Shown one piece after another: positions 8,101-16,638 of a DNA stretch of 64,000 nucleotides. The translations under genes and the position numbers were made by a program. Positions within the stretch are counted from its first letter, which is position 1; each line of letters opens with the position of its first letter. The DNA is from Polyangia bacterium (GTDB lineage: Bacteria > Myxococcota_A > Polyangia > Nannocystales > Nannocystaceae). The stretch lies in NCBI GenBank assembly GCA_030424595.1, contig JAUHWG010000012.1, forward strand, positions 124,001 through 188,000. The letters run 5' to 3'. Under the pieces are notes generated by a model, which searched no databases, was not told where the DNA came from, and saw nothing but the letters and a program-made list of their open reading frames with translations.

Positions 8101-9207
8101 TCAGGCGCAAGTGCGAGATGCCAACGCTTGCGCGGCGTACTCTACCAGAGGAATCACAGCCTCGTAATCCATGCGATCGGGCCCGAGGAGGGCGACGGCG
8201 CCGGTCTTCTCCCCGTCGGGGTGGCTCGGCAGTCGGCAACCGACGAGGCACATCGGCGGGGCCCCGCCCCCCCCCTCCCCGACCAGGAGCGAGCCGAGAT
8301 CGCGACCGAGCCGGACCTCCGCATGCAGGCCGTCGCCCGCGGGCTCAGGGAGGAGCTGACAGAGCACCTCGGCGAGCTGGTGATAATCCTCCAGGAGGCC
8401 GAGGATGTGAGCCAAAGCATCTACACCTCCAGATCCCGTCGCCGTCGCCTGGGCCAGCATTCGCTGACCTGCGACCTGCAGCCAGAGGGGATCGAGGTTC
8501 GCCATCGTGCACAGCAGGAGACCGAGGCGGAGGCTCTCGCCGAGCCAACGATCGAAGCGCGCCTCTTGGTCGGCGACCTTGCGCTCGAGATAGGTCCGCG
8601 CCTCGTCGAGCGTCTTGCCGATGCAGAGATCCCGCAGTCGCTCCTGGAGCTTGCCGATCACCGTGTTGTCGGCGCTCTCGAGCAGTCGTGAGTCGAGGTG
8701 GAGCGGGTGGCGCGAGACCGTCCCGTCGCCGAGGGTCAGGGTCACGAGCGCGTACGAGCCCTGCATGACGATGAGATCGAGGCGGCTCATCACGGCCCGT
8801 CGCGGCTCGCCGATGAAGGCCACCGCGACGCAGCCGACGAGCTCGCTGAGCACTCGCGCCGTGGTCCGCATGTCCGAGGCGCCGCTAACCCGCTGGGCCA
8901 GCGAATGATCGACCACGCGACGCACCGTCAGCGGCGGCGCAGCGGAGACCGAGAGGCCGTTGATGTAGAGCGCCAGCCCGCTGCCGCTGGGCAAGCGGCC
9001 CGAGGAGTGGTGCGGCTGGTAGACGAAGCCCGCGAGCTCGAGCGCGACCAGCTCGTTGCGGATCGTCGCCGACGACCACCGCAGCCCGAGCGCTCGGCTG
9101 ACCGACGACGACGCGACCGGACGACCGCTCGCCATGTACTCACGGCACAGAGCCTGGAGGATCCGAACCTGCCGTTCGCTCAGCTGCGCTTCGCCGCCAG
9201 AGGACAC
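8101..9207 (-). CDS. hrcA: Heat-inducible transcription repressor HrcA
   Basis: This 368-residue repressor has an N-terminal winged helix (SERQVRILQALCREYMASGRPV, SSATIRNELVALELAGFV) and the HrcA-typical HHSSGRLPS segment, then the GAF-like dimer domain with LVTLTLGDGTVSRHPL. HrcA normally represses heat-shock genes by binding the CIRCE inverted repeat. No CIRCE sequence is visible upstream of hrcA, grpE or dnaJ here. The start is GTG with AAGG just upstream. It follows hemW by 78 bp. Confidence 0.95.
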   Translation of the reverse strand: MSSGGEAQLSERQVRILQALCREYMASGRPVASSSVSRALGLRWSSATIRNELVALELAGFVYQPHHSSGRLPSGSGLALYINGLSVSAAPPLTVRRVVDHSLAQRVSGASDMRTTARVLSELVGCVAVAFIGEPRRAVMSRLDLIVMQGSYALVTLTLGDGTVSRHPLHLDSRLLESADNTVIGKLQERLRDLCIGKTLDEARTYLERKVADQEARFDRWLGESLRLGLLLCTMANLDPLWLQVAGQRMLAQATATGSGGVDALAHILGLLEDYHQLAEVLCQLLPEPAGDGLHAEVRLGRDLGSLLVGEGGGGAPPMCLVGCRLPSHPDGEKTGAVALLGPDRMDYEAVIPLVEYAAQALASRTCA

Positions 9208-9285
9208 CCTTGAATGTGTACCCGCCTCCGCACGACCACGCCAGCTCGAGGCGACATCGCGCCCTCTCGCCCCCAGCCCGGCGGC

Positions 9286-10410
9286 TCAGCCGAGGATCGC
9301 CTCACCGACCGTGTCGTGCCAGAGCCACCGGCGGGGATGGACCCTCAAAACTCGCCCTTCGCCGGTCCATTCGACATTTCCCCGCCTCAGCGGGAGCTCT
9401 ACCCGGCGCTCGATCCAGCGCCGGTCGACCCCCGGGAAGGCCCGTAGGAAGGCGTCGACGTCGATCCCTCGGAGGAGCCGGAGACCGATCCAGAGGCCCT
9501 CCTTGGCGGCCTCTTCGGGGGCGAGCGCGTCGATCTGAGGGTCCGTCCCCTCCCTCCACGCGGCGAGCCCGCGGGGGTTGCTCCGACGCACCACACCGTC
9601 GGCCGTGAAGATCGCAGAGGCCGCCGAGGGCCCGAGGCCGACGTAGTCCTCCCATGTCCAGTAGAGCAGGTTGTGCCGCGCCTCCTGGCCGGGCATCGCG
9701 TAGCTCGCGACCTCGTAGTGCTCGAGCCCGGCGGCGAGGAGCAGCTGCTCCGACAGCTCGAGCATGTCCCCTTGAACATCTCCGTCGGGGAGCACACGCA
9801 GGCCGCGGCGGACGAGCTTGACCCAAGGGGTCGAGTCCTCGATCGTCAGGGCGTAGATCGACACGTGGCCGACCCCCGCCCCGACGAGCCCGTCGATGTC
9901 GGCGCGCAGAGAGCCCTGAGTCTGACCCGGCCAGCCGACGATCAGATCAGCGGTGACCCGAAGACCCCGGGCCTGAGCGGCGGTGACGGCCTCCAGCGCC
10001 ATATCCGCGGTGTGGACCCGCCCCAGCTGGACGAGCCCGCGCCGATCCAGGGTCTGGATCCCGAGCGAGATCCGATCCACCCCGCCGGCGATCAAGGCGT
10101 CGAGCAGCGCCGGCGTGACGTGCTCGGGGTTGAGCTCGACCGTCCGCTCGTCCGCGCCGGAGCCAGGAAACGTGCGGTCGATCCAGGCGAGCAGATCGCC
10201 CAGGCCGTCCGCGCCGAGCAAGCTCGGGGTCCCCCCGCCGAGGTAGACCGTCCGGAACTCACGATCGCGGATCCCAAGGCGACGCTCCACCTCCGAGTCG
10301 AGCCCCGCGAGATAGGCCTCGGTCGACGGCGAACGCCCGACCTCGAAGTCGAAGTCACAGTAGGGACAGGCGCGGGCGCAGAACGGGACGTGGACGTAGA
10401 GTCCGCTCAT
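9286..10410 (-). CDS. hemW: Radical SAM heme chaperone / coproporphyrinogen III oxidase-like protein HemW
   Basis: Residues 3-18 carry LYVHVPFCARACPYC, the radical SAM CxxxCxxC cluster ligands Cys11, Cys15 and Cys18. YLGGGTPSLL and ELNPEHVTPALLDAL are typical of the HemN/HemW family, and the C-terminal HemN domain includes the WxxxxYxGxGxSA-like segment (WEDYVGLGPSAAS). HemW usually lacks oxidase activity and acts in heme handling, but the sequence alone does not settle this. It overlaps the Thg1-like gene by four bases (ATGA-type), so translation is coupled. Confidence 0.92.
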   Translation of the reverse strand: MSGLYVHVPFCARACPYCDFDFEVGRSPSTEAYLAGLDSEVERRLGIRDREFRTVYLGGGTPSLLGADGLGDLLAWIDRTFPGSGADERTVELNPEHVTPALLDALIAGGVDRISLGIQTLDRRGLVQLGRVHTADMALEAVTAAQARGLRVTADLIVGWPGQTQGSLRADIDGLVGAGVGHVSIYALTIEDSTPWVKLVRRGLRVLPDGDVQGDMLELSEQLLLAAGLEHYEVASYAMPGQEARHNLLYWTWEDYVGLGPSAASAIFTADGVVRRSNPRGLAAWREGTDPQIDALAPEEAAKEGLWIGLRLLRGIDVDAFLRAFPGVDRRWIERRVELPLRRGNVEWTGEGRVLRVHPRRWLWHDTVGEAILG

Positions 10411-11117
10411 TCATCGGCGATCAGGGCGGCGAAGTCGGCCCCCGACGGGACCTCGTCGTAGAGCTCGACGCCCCCGTCCGCGCGCATCCGCGCCGCGATC
10501 CCGCGCCACCACCAGCTCGGCAGCTTCTCGAGATCGACGCCGGCGCTGCGGAGCACCGACGCCTGTCCCTCGGCCGTCCCGAGCGCACCGTCCACGGACT
10601 CGCCCTTCGCGGCGCGCTGTTGGCTGACCCGCCATGCAGAGCGCAGCGGCGTCGCCTCTTCGACCCACTCCTGGGCGGCGATGAAGGCCCGCTGGGCGAT
10701 CCCGAGATCGGGGAATTCGTAGATGCTGCCGGTGACCACGACCTCTTCGCCGAGGAGCACCGAGACCCGCGACGAGTACATCGACACGAGTCGATCGTAG
10801 ACCGCGAGCGAAGAGCCGACCTTGTTGACCGCGCCGAGACGGATCAGGACGACGATCTCCTCCGGCGTGGCGTACGCGAAGGAGACGAAGTGAGATTGGA
10901 GGAGTCCGACACCCGCACGCACGGTCGCACGAGCGAGCTCCGAGTCGAGCGCGTCCGACTGGGCGGCGCGAAGACCCAGGAGGCGGGCGAGCGACTCGGG
11001 TGTCGGGGCGAGCCGCATGACCAGGCGAAAGCCCGGCATCGGTTCGTGATCACCGAGCACGCGGAAGGCGGAGAACTTATTCCAGGTGGCGTTTGCACGG
11101 CCGGCGGCGCTTTGCAT
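10407..11117 (-). CDS. Degenerate Thg1-like (tRNA-His guanylyltransferase family) protein
   Basis: The 236-residue protein follows the Thg1 family layout: FRLVMRLAP (30-38) at the first catalytic strand, SFAYATPEEIVVLIR (79-93) at the palm SDE strand, SSRVSVLL, then SIYEFPDLGIAQRAFIAAQEW (131-151), like the xxxPxxxxxxxYFxWRQxDA block, and VDLEKLPSWWWRGI (194-207), like the LPxxxKRG end. The metal-binding carboxylates expected in VRxDGRxF and xSDE are replaced (MRLAP, ATPEE), so guanylyltransferase activity is unlikely. This assignment comes from reading motifs by eye. It lies between a Ser/Thr kinase (13 bp upstream) and hemW (overlapping). Confidence 0.6.
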   Translation of the reverse strand: MQSAAGRANATWNKFSAFRVLGDHEPMPGFRLVMRLAPTPESLARLLGLRAAQSDALDSELARATVRAGVGLLQSHFVSFAYATPEEIVVLIRLGAVNKVGSSLAVYDRLVSMYSSRVSVLLGEEVVVTGSIYEFPDLGIAQRAFIAAQEWVEEATPLRSAWRVSQQRAAKGESVDGALGTAEGQASVLRSAGVDLEKLPSWWWRGIAARMRADGGVELYDEVPSGADFAALIADE

Positions 11118-11130
11118 CCCGAATCCTCAA

Positions 11131-12609
11131 TCACTTCATCGTGAACATCGTGTAGGCGATCCAGCCGATGCCACCGAGGCCGACGATCACCAGAAGCCAG
11201 GTGATGACGGCGCCGCTCTTTTGGCGCTGCTCGTTCATCACTCCGTGGGCAAAGCCCGTACTGGTCAACGACGGATCAACCGCCGAAAACGAAGATGTCG
11301 CGCTGACCACCGGGCGCCCGCCGGTCAACGACTTGTGCGAGGCGCTGACGGGGCGGCGACGGCCGCTGTCGGAGACTGGACGATGTCGTCCCGAGGCTCG
11401 GCCACGGCGACGCCGACGCTCCGGCTCCGTCTCGACCTCCGGCTCAGGCTCAGGCTCCGGCGGATCATCGCGGAGCTTGGCGACGATCGACTCGAGGTTG
11501 CCGATCGTCATCGATCGTCTCGATCCAGATCCGCTCTCCTCGGATGGGGCGGAGCCGCTGCCGAGCGAGGAGACCCAGTCCGGGGCCTCATCCTCACTGC
11601 CGAGGCTGTCGTACTGATCGAAGTCGAGGGCTTCGTCGACGAGATCGTCGTACTGGTCGTCGTAGTTGACCTCAGCCGGCGCGCCCTCGCCGAACATCTC
11701 GGCCATGTAGCCGGAGATCATCCGCTGCGTGCACCGAAGACCCGCTTCCTCGGTGAACTTGTCGAGGTCGCGGAACATGTGGTCGCAGTTTTGATAGCGC
11801 TCGGCTGCGACAACCTCGAGCGCCTTCATGATGATCGCCTCGAGCGCCGGCGGGAACGTCGGGTCGACGAAGGTCGGCGGAGGGATGTCCCCCTCGAGGA
11901 TCCGGTTCGCGACCTCTTGGCCCTTGCCGCGGAAGAGGCGGCGATGCAGGCACATCTCGTAGAGGACGACGCCGAGGGCGAAGATGTCGGCGCGCTGATC
12001 GAGATCGTGGCCGACGATCTGCTCCGGCGCGGCGTAGGAGAGCTTGCCGGCGAACTGTCCTTCGGTCGCGGTCAGCGAGGCGCGGGTCGCCGCGATCCCG
12101 AAGTCGACGATCTTGCAGACACCGTCGTAGCCGACGTGGATGTTCGTCGGGTTGATGTCGCGGTGGAAGAGGCCCAGGGACTCGCCGTGCTCGTTGGTCC
12201 GCGTGTGCACGTAGTGCAGACCTTCGAGCGCCTGCATGATCACGCCGAGGCCGATCTGAAGCGGGATTCGGTGGCCGCTCTTGACGGCTCGGCGGAGCAC
12301 CGAGACCAGCTCCTCGCCCTTGAGGAGCTCCATGGCGATGTAGTACTCGCCGTCGAGCTCGCCGAGGTCGTAGGTGTGGACGACGTTGTTGTGGGTGAGG
12401 GTCGCGGCGACCCTCGCCTCGTCGAGGAACATCTGCACGACCGTAGGTCGCAGCGCGAACTCCTCGCGCAGACGCTTGATCACAAGCTCCTTCGCGAAGC
12501 CTTCGATCCCCGAGTAGTTGGCCCGGTAGATCTCGGCCATTCCACCGGTTGCGATGTGCTCGACGAGCACATACTTGTCGCCGAAGGACGTTGGCTCGAT
12601 GTTGCTCAA
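11131..12609 (-). CDS. Ser/Thr protein kinase with C-terminal membrane anchor
   Basis: This 492-residue Hanks-type kinase has all catalytic motifs: glycine loop ATGGMAEIYRA, Lys45 in VIKR, HRD at 149-151 (HRDINPTNI), DFG at 169-171, and the activation-loop SYAAPEQIVG. After the kinase domain come an acidic stretch, a basic Arg/Ser/Pro segment that may be disordered, and a single C-terminal membrane helix (AVITWLLVIVGLGGIGWIAYTMF) with almost no tail, making it tail-anchored. The first codon appears to be TTG, preceded a few bases away by a TAGTGC -10-like hexamer with no Shine-Dalgarno, so it may be leaderless. No sensor domain follows the anchor. Confidence 0.9.
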   Translation of the reverse strand: MSNIEPTSFGDKYVLVEHIATGGMAEIYRANYSGIEGFAKELVIKRLREEFALRPTVVQMFLDEARVAATLTHNNVVHTYDLGELDGEYYIAMELLKGEELVSVLRRAVKSGHRIPLQIGLGVIMQALEGLHYVHTRTNEHGESLGLFHRDINPTNIHVGYDGVCKIVDFGIAATRASLTATEGQFAGKLSYAAPEQIVGHDLDQRADIFALGVVLYEMCLHRRLFRGKGQEVANRILEGDIPPPTFVDPTFPPALEAIIMKALEVVAAERYQNCDHMFRDLDKFTEEAGLRCTQRMISGYMAEMFGEGAPAEVNYDDQYDDLVDEALDFDQYDSLGSEDEAPDWVSSLGSGSAPSEESGSGSRRSMTIGNLESIVAKLRDDPPEPEPEPEVETEPERRRRRGRASGRHRPVSDSGRRRPVSASHKSLTGGRPVVSATSSFSAVDPSLTSTGFAHGVMNEQRQKSGAVITWLLVIVGLGGIGWIAYTMFTMK

Positions 12610-12719
12610 GGCCGCACTAGCCTAGCGGATCAGCGATCCGGCGCCAAGCCCTGCGGACGTGCTGGGCGACGGGGCCGAAAGCCCCCGGAGAGCCGCGAGA
12701 TCGCGCCGCGAATCGCCCG

Positions 12720-13772
12720 CTACCCGCGCTCTGGCTTGAGGTCGCGCTGCATCAGGCCCGCAACTGCGTGTTGCACGCTCCGGTCCTCGTAGAGGATCGC
12801 GTGCATCATCGCCGTGATCGGCATCTCTACGCCCTCTCGGGCCGCCAGACGCTGGGCGCTGAGCGTGTTCTTCACCCCCTCGGCGACCATCTCCATCTCC
12901 TGGAGGATCTCCGCGAGCTTGCGCCCCTGGCCCAGCGCGAGCCCGACCCGACGGTTTCGGCTGAGGCCGCCGGTGCAGGTCAGGACCAGATCTCCGAGGC
13001 CCGCCAGCCCCGCCAGCGTGGCCGGATGCGCGCCGAGGGCGAGGCTCATCCGAGTGATCTCCGCCAGCCCGCGAGTGATCAGGGCCGCACGGGTGTTCTG
13101 GCCGAGTCCGGCGCCGTCACAGACGCCGGCCGCGAGGGCGATCACATTCTTGAACGCGCCGCCGAGCTCGACCCCCAAGACGTCATCGCTGACATACACG
13201 CGCAGGTGCTCCCCCGAGAGGAGGCGCTGGATCGTCTCGGCGACCTTGCGCTCTTGGCTGGCGATCACCACCGCGGTCGGCTGTCCCGCCGCGACCTCCG
13301 CGGCGAAGCTCGGACCTCCGAGCACCGCGACCCGAGGATGGTGCTCGGCCGGCAGCTCGTCTTCGAGGACATCCGCCATCGTCTTCAGGCTGTCGACCTC
13401 GACGCCCTTGGCGGCGATCAGGTACATCGGCGTCGTCGCGCGCCCTGCCGCCTTGAGCTCCTCCAGGGCCGTGGCGACCCGGCGCACCGCCTCTCGCATC
13501 CCGTGGCTGGGGATCGCGAGGATCACGAGGGTCGCCTCGCGGATCGCCTCGGCGAGGTCATCGGTGACCGAGAGTGTTGCGGGGAAGCTCGCGTCCTTGA
13601 GGTAGCGCCCGTTCCTCTGCTGCGCCCGCATCTCGGCGCAGTGCTCCGCAGATCGGGTCCACAGACGGGTCTCCAGGCCCTCGCGAGCGGCGTGGAGCGC
13701 CAACGCGGTGCCCCAACTCCCAGCTCCCAGGACACTCACGACGGGGGACGAATCAGCCGAAGATGCAGTCAT
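12720..13772 (-). CDS. gpsA: Glycerol-3-phosphate dehydrogenase [NAD(P)+]
   Basis: GpsA makes sn-glycerol-3-phosphate from dihydroxyacetone phosphate for phospholipid synthesis in the cytoplasm. The 350-residue product has the Rossmann motif VSVLGAGSWGTALA at the N terminus, IAAKGVEVDSLKTMADVL, VLGGPSFAAEVAAGQPT, and the catalytic-domain segments GVELGGAFKNVIALAAG and LAGLGDLVLTCT, all family signatures. The ATG at 13772 is used, giving a start 10 residues before the nucleotide-binding strand; upstream in-frame codons would add about 70 unrelated residues. It is divergent from the M23 gene, with 166 bp between the starts. Confidence 0.95.
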   Translation of the reverse strand: MTASSADSSPVVSVLGAGSWGTALALHAAREGLETRLWTRSAEHCAEMRAQQRNGRYLKDASFPATLSVTDDLAEAIREATLVILAIPSHGMREAVRRVATALEELKAAGRATTPMYLIAAKGVEVDSLKTMADVLEDELPAEHHPRVAVLGGPSFAAEVAAGQPTAVVIASQERKVAETIQRLLSGEHLRVYVSDDVLGVELGGAFKNVIALAAGVCDGAGLGQNTRAALITRGLAEITRMSLALGAHPATLAGLAGLGDLVLTCTGGLSRNRRVGLALGQGRKLAEILQEMEMVAEGVKNTLSAQRLAAREGVEMPITAMMHAILYEDRSVQHAVAGLMQRDLKPERG

Positions 13773-13938
13773 AGGCGCTTCTCTTGTACACCATCTCCTG
13801 CGGGGCGCACGGCCCCTCGCTGCCCTGCGTAGCCCCGCGCTGGTATGCTGGCTCCGCTCGGATGCCCACTCGCCGACCCATGACGCCCACCCCCGCAGCG
13901 AGGCGCCGACGCTCGAGCGCGGCCCCGAGGAGCTGCCG

Positions 13939-14613
13939 ATGATCCCGCGAGGCGAAGACGCTCGGCGCAGAGAGACGCTCACCCCCGCCCTCGCCCTCGC
14001 CCTCGCCCTGACGTCGCCCCTCGGCCTCGCATGCTCAGGCGAGGCCGGCGAGCGTCCGCCCGCTGTCGAACGCGCTCCGGAGCCGACCCCAACGGCCCTG
14101 CCCCATCAGGATCCCTTCGCCGAGCAGGATCTCGAGGCCCTGCGCCCGCGCCCGCGCCTCAGCTGGCCGACGGTGATCCCCCACATCACCTCGACCTTCG
14201 GCTGGCGGACGAACCCGATCACCGGCGCCGGGAGCAAGCTCCATCGCGGGCTCGATCTGCGGGGACAGACCGGCGATCCCGTGCTGTCGATAGGCGACGG
14301 GACGATCCGCTTCGCCGGCCATGATCCCTTCCTCGGCACCTGTGTGATCGTCGACCACGGCGGCGGCCTGACCTCCTGGTACGGCCACCTCAGCGATCTC
14401 CTGGTCTACGAGGGGATGGTCGTCGAGCGCGGCGCCGCGATCGGCCTCGTCGGCACGACCGGACGATCGCAGGCGCCCCACCTCCACCTCTCGATCAAGA
14501 TCGGCGAGACCTCGGTCGATCCGCTGCTCGTCCTCGGCGCTCCGGCGTACGCCTATCCGGCGCTCCTCGGGCCGCCCGAGGAGGCCCCACCCGCCCCGAG
14601 CGGCGCCTCCTAG
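13939..14613 (+). CDS. M23 family peptidase (LytM/DUF lipoprotein)
   Basis: This is a zinc peptidoglycan endopeptidase domain on a lipoprotein. The signal runs to LGLAC (Cys32) with a slightly atypical lipobox. A Pro/Glu linker follows, then the M23 domain with zinc ligands His102 and Asp106 (LHRGLDLRG), the beta-hairpin GDPVLSIGDGTI, the YGHL segment at 148-151, and catalytic His181/His183 (HLHLS). All key residues are present, so it is probably active, cutting peptide cross-links in the envelope. The start ATG 13939 has GAGGAG 6-11 nt upstream. TGGTATGCT (13841-13849) may be its extended -10. Confidence 0.88.
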   Translation: MIPRGEDARRRETLTPALALALALTSPLGLACSGEAGERPPAVERAPEPTPTALPHQDPFAEQDLEALRPRPRLSWPTVIPHITSTFGWRTNPITGAGSKLHRGLDLRGQTGDPVLSIGDGTIRFAGHDPFLGTCVIVDHGGGLTSWYGHLSDLLVYEGMVVERGAAIGLVGTTGRSQAPHLHLSIKIGETSVDPLLVLGAPAYAYPALLGPPEEAPPAPSGAS

Positions 14614-14616
14614 TAG

Positions 14617-14632
14617 CCCCACACGCGGGGCA
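14617..14632. terminator. Weak GC hairpin after the M23 gene
   Basis: GCCCC pairs with GGGGC around ACACGC, directly after the M23 stop, between convergent genes. There is no T-run. The rest of this roughly 160-bp gap holds no supported gene. Confidence 0.3.
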
Positions 14633-14775
14633 GGCCCGCGCTCCCGTCTCGCCCACCCGGAGCACCTCGGCCCGACCGAAGATGCCCCGCCCCGACACGG
14701 GCGACGCCTCGTCCCCGAACTCGACGGGTCCGACGAGCGCTTGGGCGTGCGCGGAGCTCCTGCCGAGACCTCGGA

Positions 14776-15420
14776 CTAGCCGCCGTAGCCGCGAAAAAAG
14801 GCGGCAGGATCTCCGCCCCCCGAGCGACGCCAACGCAGCGCCATCGCCCGGAGGTCGAGGAGGTCGACGGTCATCTCTCCGCCCCAGCGCTGCTCGGTCG
14901 CCCGCTCCAGCCAGGGGAGGATCTCCTCGGGGTAGGCCAAGGGGCCGCGGCAGATCCGGGCGCCGTCGCTCAGGAGAACGACCCTCGCCTCCCAGAGCCC
15001 GAGCTCGCCCTCGATCTCGAGCTCCTCCTCGGCCGGTGCGAGGTGGGTGACGATCCCCGAGAGCCGCCCGCGGAGGACCAGCTCGCCGCGGGAGCGCCAG
15101 ACCTCGAAGAGGTCGATGACGGAGCTCGCGAGGGCGTCGACGATCGGCGTCGCCTCCACCTCCGGCAACATCCCCATCGCCGCTCGCCAGGCCCAGGTCT
15201 CGCCAGGCGAACCGCGCGGCGCCAGCATCTCGCACAGCGCCCAGTCGACGCGATGACCCTGGAGGGTCGCGTAGGGCTGATCGCCGAGGCTGATCCCGCC
15301 GACGATCCGGTCGAGCGCGGAGAGCAGCGGCGCGGAGCGCTGGCGACCCCGCTCTCCGCCGAAGACCGCCTCGCCGAGGCGGTCGAGCGCGTCCTCCCAG
15401 GAGCCTGGCCCGTCGCTCAT
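14776..15420 (-). CDS. Hypothetical protein in the pyrimidine operon
   Basis: This 214-residue soluble protein was not recognised. Its N-terminal half is helical (WEDALDRLGEAVF, LLSALDRIVGG), and the centre contains alternating hydrophobic segments such as RGRLSGIVTHLAPAEEELEI. There is no signal peptide. It begins 18 bp after carA on the same strand, so it is likely cotranscribed with pyrB-carA. The operon position suggests a link to nucleotide or amino acid metabolism only by association. Confidence 0.6.
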   Translation of the reverse strand: MSDGPGSWEDALDRLGEAVFGGERGRQRSAPLLSALDRIVGGISLGDQPYATLQGHRVDWALCEMLAPRGSPGETWAWRAAMGMLPEVEATPIVDALASSVIDLFEVWRSRGELVLRGRLSGIVTHLAPAEEELEIEGELGLWEARVVLLSDGARICRGPLAYPEEILPWLERATEQRWGGEMTVDLLDLRAMALRWRRSGGGDPAAFFRGYGG

Positions 15421-15438
15421 CGCCGCGGCGATCCTCGC

Positions 15439-16626
15439 TCAGGCACGGGTCGCGTCGGCGCGGACGTTGGCGACAAAGTCGGCGAGCAGCGAAGACCCGT
15501 CGTGGGGCCCCGGGGACGCCTCCGGATGATACTGGACGCTGGAGATCGGTCGGTCCGCGAGGCGGAGCCCGGCGAGCGTCTGGTCAAAGAGGTTGCGCCC
15601 GGTCAGCTCGGCCCGGCCCCCGAGCGAGTCCAGGGCGACCGCAAAGCCGTGGTTTTGCGCCGTGATCAGCACACGACCGCCGTGGGCGACGGGATGGTTG
15701 CCGCCATGGTGCCCGAACTTGAGCTTGAACGTCTTGCCGCCGAGCGCCAGCGCGAGCACTTGATGGCCGAGGCAGATGCCGAAGATCGGCAGCGCAGGCG
15801 CGCGATCGAGGAGCTGCCGCAGCTCGGCGATCGGCCCCTCTAGGGTCGCCGGATCGCCGGGGCCGTTGCTCAGGAGCACACCGTCCGGCCGCAGCCCGAG
15901 GATCGTCGCCGCCGAGGTCGCCGCCGGGACCACCGTGACCCGGGCCCCCTCGTCGCGGAGGCGGCGGAGGATGTTGTGCTTGACCCCGAAGTCGACGACG
16001 ACGACGTGCACGTCCGCGGCAGGAATGTCCCTTGGGACATCTTCGGGCTGCCAGCTCGCGCGCTCCCAGGTGTAGGGCTCGGGGGCGCTGACCTCCGAGG
16101 CCAGATCGCGCCCCTCCATCGGCGCCGCCGCGCGGGCCAGCGCGAGCAGCCGATCGACGTCGTCGTCCTCGCTCGAGAGGGCCGCCATGACCGATCCGCC
16201 GTCGCGGAGGCGTCGGGTCAGGGCCCTCGTGTCGAACTCCGCGAGCCCAGGGATCCCCCGCGCGACCAGGTACTCCGGCAGCGATCGCTCGCCGCGAAAG
16301 TTGGAGACGACCGGCGAGAGTCCGCGACACAGGAGCCCGTCCGCGCCCCAGCGGAGCGACTCATCATCGTCGGAATTGGCGCCGACATTGCCGATCTCGG
16401 TGGCGGTGAGGCAGACGAGCTGGCCGCGGTAGGAGGGATCGCTGAGGATCTCCTGGTAGCCGCTCAGCGAGGTGTTGAAGACGACCTCGCCGACCACTGT
16501 CGTCTTCGCGCCGAAGCCGAGGCCGCGAAAGACGCGACCGTCGGCGAGCACGAGCGCGCCGACGCCGTGGTAGCGCGGATCATCGGCGGCGATCGTCTGG
16601 AGGAGCGAAGATCGTCGGTCAGTCAT
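15439..16626 (-). CDS. carA: Carbamoyl-phosphate synthase small subunit
   Basis: CarA is the glutaminase subunit that feeds ammonia to CarB to make carbamoyl phosphate for pyrimidine and arginine synthesis. The 395-residue product has the N-terminal CPSase domain (GEVVFNTSLSGYQEILSDPSY, EFDTRALTRRLR) and a class I glutamine amidotransferase domain with VLLSNGPGDP and the nucleophile in GICLGHQ, then the His-containing VQYHPEASPGPHD. The ATG has GAGGGA upstream. It is 12 bp after pyrB. carB is not in this window. Confidence 0.96.
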   Translation of the reverse strand: MTDRRSSLLQTIAADDPRYHGVGALVLADGRVFRGLGFGAKTTVVGEVVFNTSLSGYQEILSDPSYRGQLVCLTATEIGNVGANSDDDESLRWGADGLLCRGLSPVVSNFRGERSLPEYLVARGIPGLAEFDTRALTRRLRDGGSVMAALSSEDDDVDRLLALARAAAPMEGRDLASEVSAPEPYTWERASWQPEDVPRDIPAADVHVVVVDFGVKHNILRRLRDEGARVTVVPAATSAATILGLRPDGVLLSNGPGDPATLEGPIAELRQLLDRAPALPIFGICLGHQVLALALGGKTFKLKFGHHGGNHPVAHGGRVLITAQNHGFAVALDSLGGRAELTGRNLFDQTLAGLRLADRPISSVQYHPEASPGPHDGSSLLADFVANVRADATRA

Positions 16627-16638
16627 GGTTCCCTCGGT

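Noticed and set aside
9208..9285. CIRCE element before hrcA
   Set aside because: No TTAGCACTC-N9-GAGTGCTAA or close variant is present.
11131..12609. Second pseudokinase
   Set aside because: This kinase keeps Lys45, HRD and DFG, so it should be active, unlike the domain at 52966.
14495..15235. Minus-strand frame containing a CPACG zinc-like motif, GIFGRAEVLRVGETGARACPACG
   Set aside because: The motif is suggestive, but the frame overlaps the supported hypothetical gene and the M23 gene and has no start or ribosome binding site. A chance frame is more likely.
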